From: JBLNDG01 sp050261415
GTDB lineage: Bacteria > Bacillota > Clostridia > Lutisporales > Lutisporaceae
Length of the DNA stretch: 9,774 bases
NCBI GenBank assembly: GCA_050261415.1
Contig: JBLNDG010000099.1
Coordinates: forward strand, 1-9,774
Direction: 5' to 3'
This document shows positions 6,439-9,774 of this stretch, in pieces. Position 1 is the stretch's first letter; each line of letters begins with the position of its first letter. Below the pieces are notes generated by a model. That model saw only the letters and a program-made list of their open reading frames with translations, had not been told where the DNA came from and did not search any database. Position numbers and translations under genes: made by a program.

Positions 6439-7083
6439 ATGTAGTATGAAAGTTATATAAACCATTTGAACAATAAATATAAGAATGATGCAGGGAGAGT
6501 GGATGTTCATATCTCGGGGCTGAAAGATTTTGGAGCCTTTTTATCCGGAAGAGGAATATTCTCATTAGAAGATGCAGGAATATTCCCGGAAAGCTGCCGG
6601 AGAAACATCTGATTTGGGGTCATTACGTGATAAATTTTTGGAATACAAGAATATAGACAAGTTTTTAGAAACGCTGAATCAGGAGTTTTTGGAGGATCTG
6701 ATCAAGCATCGTGATAGCGGAGCATTGTTTTTTGGGCAGATTATCAACAATACTGTTATAGATTACCTGAAAAATGATCCAAAGTTCTGGTGGAAACGTT
6801 GCGGTGACGATATATATATTACCAAGATGCCAGACAAAATTATCAAGGAGTATACATGGCAGTGCAGAATTACGCTGGGAGTGGAAAACCGTAATGCAAA
6901 GATGGCAGCAATATCAGGGGATGTGGTGAATTTTACAACGGATATTGAAAGGCTGTGGGGGAGTGATTTTTTGCACGGGAGCCTGAGAAATTTATGGATG
7001 TGACGCTGACGCATCTTGACTTGGATCAGAATGACTATGAAAGACCGGAAGATTTTTTAAGAGAGAAGGGTAACGCGCTCTGA
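6439..7083 (+). pseudogene. Broken gene of unknown family: nonsense at codon 2 plus two compensating frameshifts
   Basis: AAGGGAG at 6424-6430 is correctly spaced for ATG 6439, but codon 2 is TAG. The same frame then stays open for 55 codons (YESYINHLNN to RRNI, stop at 6610). The coding signal moves to the next frame, best seen from about 6572 to 7003 (GSLRDKFLEYKNIDKFLETL, FFGQIINNTVIDYL, DDIYITKMPD). At the T-run 6967-6972 it shifts back to the first frame, giving FFAREPEKFMDVTLTHLDLD and ending at TGA 7081-7083. The shifts cancel, so the restored gene would be 214 residues. I do not recognise the family; it looks soluble and mixed alpha/beta. The 143-codon middle ORF alone has no good ribosome binding site and is not an intact gene. 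Sequencing error could explain one lesion but hardly all three. Confidence 0.65.
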
Positions 7084-7104
7084 CATAGATTTTTAATGTT
7101 TTAT

Positions 7105-7133
7105 TTGAAATTATTTGGTTTTTTTGGCATACT
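7105..7133 (+). promoter_or_regulatory. Candidate sigma-A promoter for the PH-domain gene
   Basis: TTGAAA (7105-7110) and CATACT (7128-7133) are separated by 17 bp and match the -35 and -10 consensus at 5 and 4 of 6 positions. They lie in the AT-rich gap 98 bp before the PH-domain gene start. This is a pattern match only. Confidence 0.3.
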
Positions 7134-7230
7134 ACAAATATAAAATGTTTACATCCTAAAAAGGTGGATAATTTTAGAGGTACTCTATGGAATTTACAAT
7201 GTAATTAAGAAAAAAGAGGAGGTTATTAGT

Positions 7231-7602
7231 ATGGCAGAAACAGATAACATTCTGGCTTGGACATTGATATCTGAATGCCCGGTTTCAAATGATGTAAACG
7301 ATTTGTTAGTAGAAGGTGAAGTGGCGGTTGCTGCATATAAAACATTGCGTGATAGCGCAATATTTACCAATAAGCGGTTGATTGTTAGAGACGCACAAGG
7401 GATTACGGGAAAGAAGGTTGAAATATACTCATTGCCGTATTCGTCCATAAACATGTGGTCCACGGAAAATGCAGGCAGATTTTTGGATTTCAATGCTGAA
7501 GTAGAGCTTTGGACAAGAGCAGGACATATAAAGGTTAATCTGCAAAAGGGCGTTGATATAAGAAAGTTTGATAAACTGATTGCCAATGCTTTATTAAAAT
7601 AA
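7231..7602 (+). CDS. Bacterial PH-domain protein (bPH_1, PF08000-like)
   Basis: A 123-residue protein that is essentially one bacterial pleckstrin-homology-like domain. Recognition rests on the family pattern from residue 45 on: AIFTNKRLIVRDAQGITGKK, then EIYSLPYSSINMWSTENAG, a strand with AEVELWTRAGHIKVNL, and the C-terminal helix KKGVDIRKFDKLIANALL-like segment (here QKGVDIRKFDKL). There is no signal peptide or membrane helix, so it is cytoplasmic. Function is not established for the family; some members form oligomeric rings. AGAGGAGG at 7215-7222 lies 8 nt before the ATG, an excellent site. It appears monocistronic, with its own candidate promoter and a hairpin terminator 26 bp after the stop, and it is intact although it directly follows a decayed gene. 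Confidence 0.85.
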   Translation: MAETDNILAWTLISECPVSNDVNDLLVEGEVAVAAYKTLRDSAIFTNKRLIVRDAQGITGKKVEIYSLPYSSINMWSTENAGRFLDFNAEVELWTRAGHIKVNLQKGVDIRKFDKLIANALLK

Positions 7603-7628
7603 AATTATTGATAATTGAAATGTATAAC

Positions 7629-7663
7629 GAGGCAGTGGGATAATACCCACTGCCTCTGTCGTT
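7629..7663 (+). terminator. Hairpin terminator after the PH-domain gene
   Basis: GAGGCAGTGGG (7629-7639) pairs perfectly with CCCACTGCCTC (7646-7656) across a 6-nt ATAATA loop, an 11-bp GC-rich stem. The following TGTCGTTT is a weak U-tract, so termination may be incomplete. The strong stem and its position just after a stop codon support the call. Confidence 0.75.
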
Positions 7664-7719
7664 TCAGCATCAATGATCTTTACCGGAGAGGCTTTATTGG
7701 ATTTTTATAAAATATGTAT

Positions 7720-7749
7720 TTGTAATCATTTAAAGAAAAATACTATATA
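7720..7749 (+). promoter_or_regulatory. Candidate promoter for the membrane protein / micropeptide pair
   Basis: TTGTAA (7720-7725) and TATATA (7744-7749) with an 18-bp spacer resemble sigma-A elements. They lie between the preceding terminator and the TTG start at 7776. The region is so AT-rich that other -10 choices (for example TATAAA at 7748-7753) are possible. Confidence 0.3.
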
Positions 7750-7775
7750 TAAAACAGCATAAAGGGGCTTTCTAT

Positions 7776-8228
7776 TTGGAGTGGATTATACATTTTACAG
7801 CAATTTGGATAGTGCTTTCACTACTTGGAGGTTGGAAATGGGCTGAGCTTAGTACAAACATCTGGTGTGGGACAGCTTCAATCATTTTGCATTTAATTAT
7901 TGATACAGAAAGGATAAGGCTTGGGTTATACAGAGTTGAAAACCCTGTTATTTCTATATTTGGTTCTTCTTTATTTTTCACTTTTGGAGCCAGCTTTGTT
8001 TCAGGCATGCTTATAGCCGTGCTGCAACCACGAAATAGATGGGTTCGAATTCTTCATGTTCTAATATTTACGGCTGTATTTACTATTGAAGAATATATGC
8101 TTGTTAAGACAGGTGCCGTCGTGTATATAAACTGGAGCCTGGCAGGTGGGAGTCTACCTGTAAATCTAATGGCAATTATGTCGCTAAGCTGGTTTTCTAT
8201 TGTAATATTGGGCAGGGGAAGGGAATAA
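7776..8228 (+). CDS. Small integral membrane protein, CBO0543-like
   Basis: A 150-residue membrane protein with about four or five helices: roughly residues 3-20, 27-42, 58-82, 90-108 and 128-146. Features shared with the CBO0543 family of spore-forming Bacillota are the short aromatic N-terminal helix, an early ID motif (LIIDTER), a QPRNRWVR loop after the third helix and a glutamate pair in the following helix (IEEYMLVKTG). The family has no established function. It starts with TTG at 7776, supported by AAAGGGG at 7761-7767 at 8-nt spacing. No ATG gives a comparable start. A 29-codon membrane micropeptide gene follows after 2 bp, so the two are probably translated together. Membrane topology is seen in the sequence; the family name is tentative. 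Confidence 0.75.
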   Translation: MEWIIHFTAIWIVLSLLGGWKWAELSTNIWCGTASIILHLIIDTERIRLGLYRVENPVISIFGSSLFFTFGASFVSGMLIAVLQPRNRWVRILHVLIFTAVFTIEEYMLVKTGAVVYINWSLAGGSLPVNLMAIMSLSWFSIVILGRGRE

Positions 8229-8230
8229 AC

Positions 8231-8320
8231 ATGAGCATATGCGCTTATACGGCAGGTATTATTATAATTGCATCCGTATTGTATATCTATGGGAAATGGG
8301 TCAGAGGCCGGAATATCTGA
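8231..8320 (+). CDS. 29-residue single-span membrane micropeptide
   Basis: A short ORF, ATG 8231 to TGA 8318-8320. It encodes a short polar N-terminus (MSICAYT), a hydrophobic run of about 14 residues (AGIIIIIASVLYIY) and a positive tail (GKWVRGRNI). By the positive-inside rule the tail should be cytoplasmic. AAGGGA at 8219-8224 is 6 nt before the ATG, a good ribosome binding site placed at the very end of the upstream membrane protein gene, whose stop is 2 bp before this start. It is followed at once by a bidirectional hairpin terminator, so it is the last gene of a two-gene unit. Its function is unknown; by position it may assist the upstream membrane protein. Confidence 0.6.
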   Translation: MSICAYTAGIIIIASVLYIYGKWVRGRNI

Positions 8321-8335
8321 TCTGATACCACTAAT

Positions 8336-8374
8336 AAAAAGGCTTTGAAACTGAATTCAAAGTCCTTTATTTTA
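8336..8374. terminator. Bidirectional terminator between convergent genes
   Basis: AAAGGCTTTGAA (8338-8349) pairs with TTCAAAGTCCTTT (8356-8368) with one bulged T. The + strand continues in ATTTTATAA and the - strand in CCTTTTTATTAG, so both sides have U-tracts. It ends the membrane protein/micropeptide unit on + and overlaps the last codons of the TetR gene on -. Confidence 0.85.
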
Positions 8375-8915
8375 TAAACTTATCAATTATAAATTTCAGA
8401 CACTCGCTTGTTATAGGGGAAAAGTCCATGTGATACTCATCCGGACTAGTCTTCATACCTTCTTGAGCCCATTGGACCAGGCAGCCGATAATGGCGTTTG
8501 AAAAATAACGTGCAAGCAAAACTATATCCTGAGGTGCCATCTCTCTTGTCCCAAGCATTGATATTATTTCCAGCCGGCATTCATTATAGCACAGTTCAAA
8601 AAGATGTTCCCTAAGATTGTTCTGCGTTTCGGAAGTGAGTGCAGCCACATAAAAATCTTTGTTTGAATACATGTACCGTATAATTTTATTGATTAATTCA
8701 CCGTTTTTGTTTACATCATTAAGCTTTGACATGTCTGAGTCAAATATCCAGCAGACCAGCTTTTGTTTGCCCTGGAAATGGTAATAAAAAGTCTTTCTGT
8801 TAATACCACAGGCATCTACAATATCCTGAATACTGATTTTGTCTAGCGGCATTTCCTCCGCAAGCTTTTTGAGGGTCTCTGCAATCAGTATTTTTGTCAG
8901 CTCAGGTTTAGACAT
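8367..8915 (-). CDS. TetR/AcrR-family transcriptional regulator, DhaS-like
   Basis: A 182-residue regulator. The N-terminal helix-turn-helix spans about residues 8-50: LTKILIAETLKKLAE, then DKISIQDIVDACGINRKTFY, then YHFQGKQKLVCWIF. The C-terminal helical half resembles the TetR_C domain of DhaS-type regulators, which also open with a similar MSKPxLTK sequence. The frame extends upstream to an ATG at 8963, but AAGGAGG immediately before the ATG at 8915 (5-6 nt spacer on the - strand) fixes the start there. It is transcribed divergently from an old-yellow-enzyme-like gene, with a perfect 12-bp palindrome between them. That arrangement suits local repression or autoregulation. DhaS itself activates dihydroxyacetone kinase genes, but no such genes are seen here, so the ligand and targets are unknown. 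Confidence 0.9.
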   Translation of the reverse strand: MSKPELTKILIAETLKKLAEEMPLDKISIQDIVDACGINRKTFYYHFQGKQKLVCWIFDSDMSKLNDVNKNGELINKIIRYMYSNKDFYVAALTSETQNNLREHLFELCYNECRLEIISMLGTREMAPQDIVLLARYFSNAIIGCLVQWAQEGMKTSPDEYHMDFSPITSECLKFIIDKFIK

Positions 8916-9032
8916 TTTGACCTCCTTGTATAAAAAACAGACAATCATTGCGGTTTGTCCCAAATTTCATCAGAACTGCTTAAATGTGGCAAAACCGGAT
9001 ATTTTGTCGAATCTGGTTGCTTATAGTAATTA

Positions 9033-9044
9033 TATCATATGATA
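9033..9044. promoter_or_regulatory. 12-bp perfect palindrome, candidate TetR operator
   Basis: TATCATATGATA equals its own reverse complement and lies in the 170-bp divergent region, 41 bp before the oxidoreductase start and 117 bp before the TetR start. It contains TATGAT, a 5-of-6 match to a -10 box, on both strands. A dimeric repressor here could therefore block promoters directly. Assignment to the adjacent TetR protein is inferred. Confidence 0.4.
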
Positions 9045-9085
9045 CGCTGGGCTTAAAGTATAAATGGATAAGAGGATTTTATATT

Positions 9086-9774
9086 ATGTATACTCATTTG
9101 TTTTCTGAAATCAGTATAGACAGTCAAAATATTAAGAATAGAATAATGATGAGTCAGTCAGTAACAGGCTTAGCTAAAAACAATAGCATTACAGAGCAGA
9201 TGATTGCATATTACGCCGAGAGGGCTATGGGCGGGGCCGGACTTATAGAGATGGAACCGGCTTTGATTGAGGATCCTGAAGCGGAGGGATTTCCCAATAT
9301 GCTCAGCTTATGCGCCAAAGATAGCGCCCATAAGTGACGCGAATTATCAGAGCTGTTTCATGCCTATGGAACAAAACTAGTATGTAAGATTAAATACTGG
9401 AACCAGATTCCGTCTGTAAAGATAAACACAGTTATACAAAGAATTGCAGGCACTGCTAAGAAGATGCGCGATGTCGGAATTGACGGAATATCGCTTATAC
9501 AAAGTGATGAATGTTGGAAATGCAGCCTTCAATCGGTGGATAAACTGGTAAGGGAGCTTACTGAGTCCTGCGGAAAAGACTTTTTAATAGGTGTACATAT
9601 GAACATACCGGAAGAATATAGTACATTGCCCGATATGGGAGCGTGCATGGAATCGGCTAAGGATTTGGAAAGGGCAGGCGTTAATTACCTGGTAGTGTCC
9701 GGAGAGAATATTGAACTGGTTGGGGCTATCAATGAAAGCAGGTATACCGAACGTAACCCGGGAGTTGCAGCAAA
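9086..9774 (+). pseudogene. Old yellow enzyme-like NADH:flavin oxidoreductase, in-frame TGA at codon 84, runs off the window
   Basis: AAGAGGAT at 9070-9076 precedes ATG 9086. The N-terminal 83 residues match the OYE TIM-barrel start: LFSEISIDSQNIKNRIMMSQ and YYAERAMGGAGLIEMEPALI. TGA at 9335-9337 interrupts the frame, which then stays open for 145 codons to the window edge with coherent family-like sequence (RELSELFHAYGTKLV, MRDVGIDGISLI, LERAGVNYLVVSG). Beyond the stop the protein seems shortened. The usual stretch between the GxK strand and the next helix is very short, and no HGAHGYLL-type or NxRxDxYGGS flavin/substrate motif is seen where expected. This points to a decaying or highly divergent member. 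Intact relatives reduce activated C=C bonds with FMN and NAD(P)H. Whether the TGA is real or a sequencing error cannot be decided here. Confidence 0.7.

Noticed and set aside
6442..6444. TAG at codon 2 as pyrrolysine or other recoding
   Set aside because: Two further frameshifts in the same gene make simple decay more likely, and nothing in the window suggests a pyrrolysine system.
6572..7003. 143-codon ORF as an intact independent gene
   Set aside because: It has no proper ribosome binding site, and plausible coding sequence continues in the neighbouring frame on both sides.
8839..9042. 67-codon + strand ORF opposite the TetR start
   Set aside because: It is antisense to the TetR helix-turn-helix coding region, with no ribosome binding site or recognisable motif.
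9335..9337. In-frame TGA as a selenocysteine codon
   Set aside because: No convincing hairpin follows the TGA, the position is not a redox site in the OYE family, and the surrounding protein already looks damaged.

Overview
The window looks like chromosomal DNA of a low-to-moderate-GC Bacillota, most likely a clostridium. The reasons are strong AGGAGG-type ribosome binding sites, a lipoprotein-type (rather than periplasmic) solute-binding protein, a bacterial PH-domain protein, a DhaS-like TetR regulator and a small membrane protein resembling the CBO0543 family. TAA, TAG and TGA all end plausible genes, so the standard code applies. No rRNA, tRNA, CRISPR array or insertion sequence was seen.

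Positions 1-5900 hold a catabolic and transport cluster, all on the + strand: the end of a PdxA/PdxA2-type dehydrogenase, a DapA-superfamily aldolase, a D-2-hydroxyacid dehydrogenase, and a complete tripartite tricarboxylate transporter in the order tctB-tctA-tctC. It is closed by a strong hairpin terminator. The inferred logic is uptake of a small hydroxy- or sugar-acid by TctABC, then NAD-dependent oxidation (PdxA-like and hydroxyacid dehydrogenase) and retro-aldol cleavage (DapA-like). The substrate cannot be read from the sequence. The 174-bp gap before the aldolase gene carries three separate dyad symmetries and is the best candidate control region.

Positions 5900-7090 are a decay zone. 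A 70-residue helical ORF on the - strand stands head to head with the C-terminal remnant of a SAM-dependent methyltransferase. Next comes a gene of unknown family broken by a stop at codon 2 and two compensating frameshifts.

Positions 7090-8370 hold an intact PH-domain protein with its own hairpin terminator, then a four- to five-helix membrane protein (TTG start) followed 2 bp later by a 29-codon single-span membrane micropeptide with a good ribosome binding site.

Positions 8330-9774 hold a convergent bidirectional terminator, a TetR-family regulator on the - strand, a divergent intergenic region with a perfect 12-bp palindrome, and the start of an old-yellow-enzyme-like gene. That gene has an in-frame TGA at codon 84 and appears to lack core segments of the family; it runs off the window.
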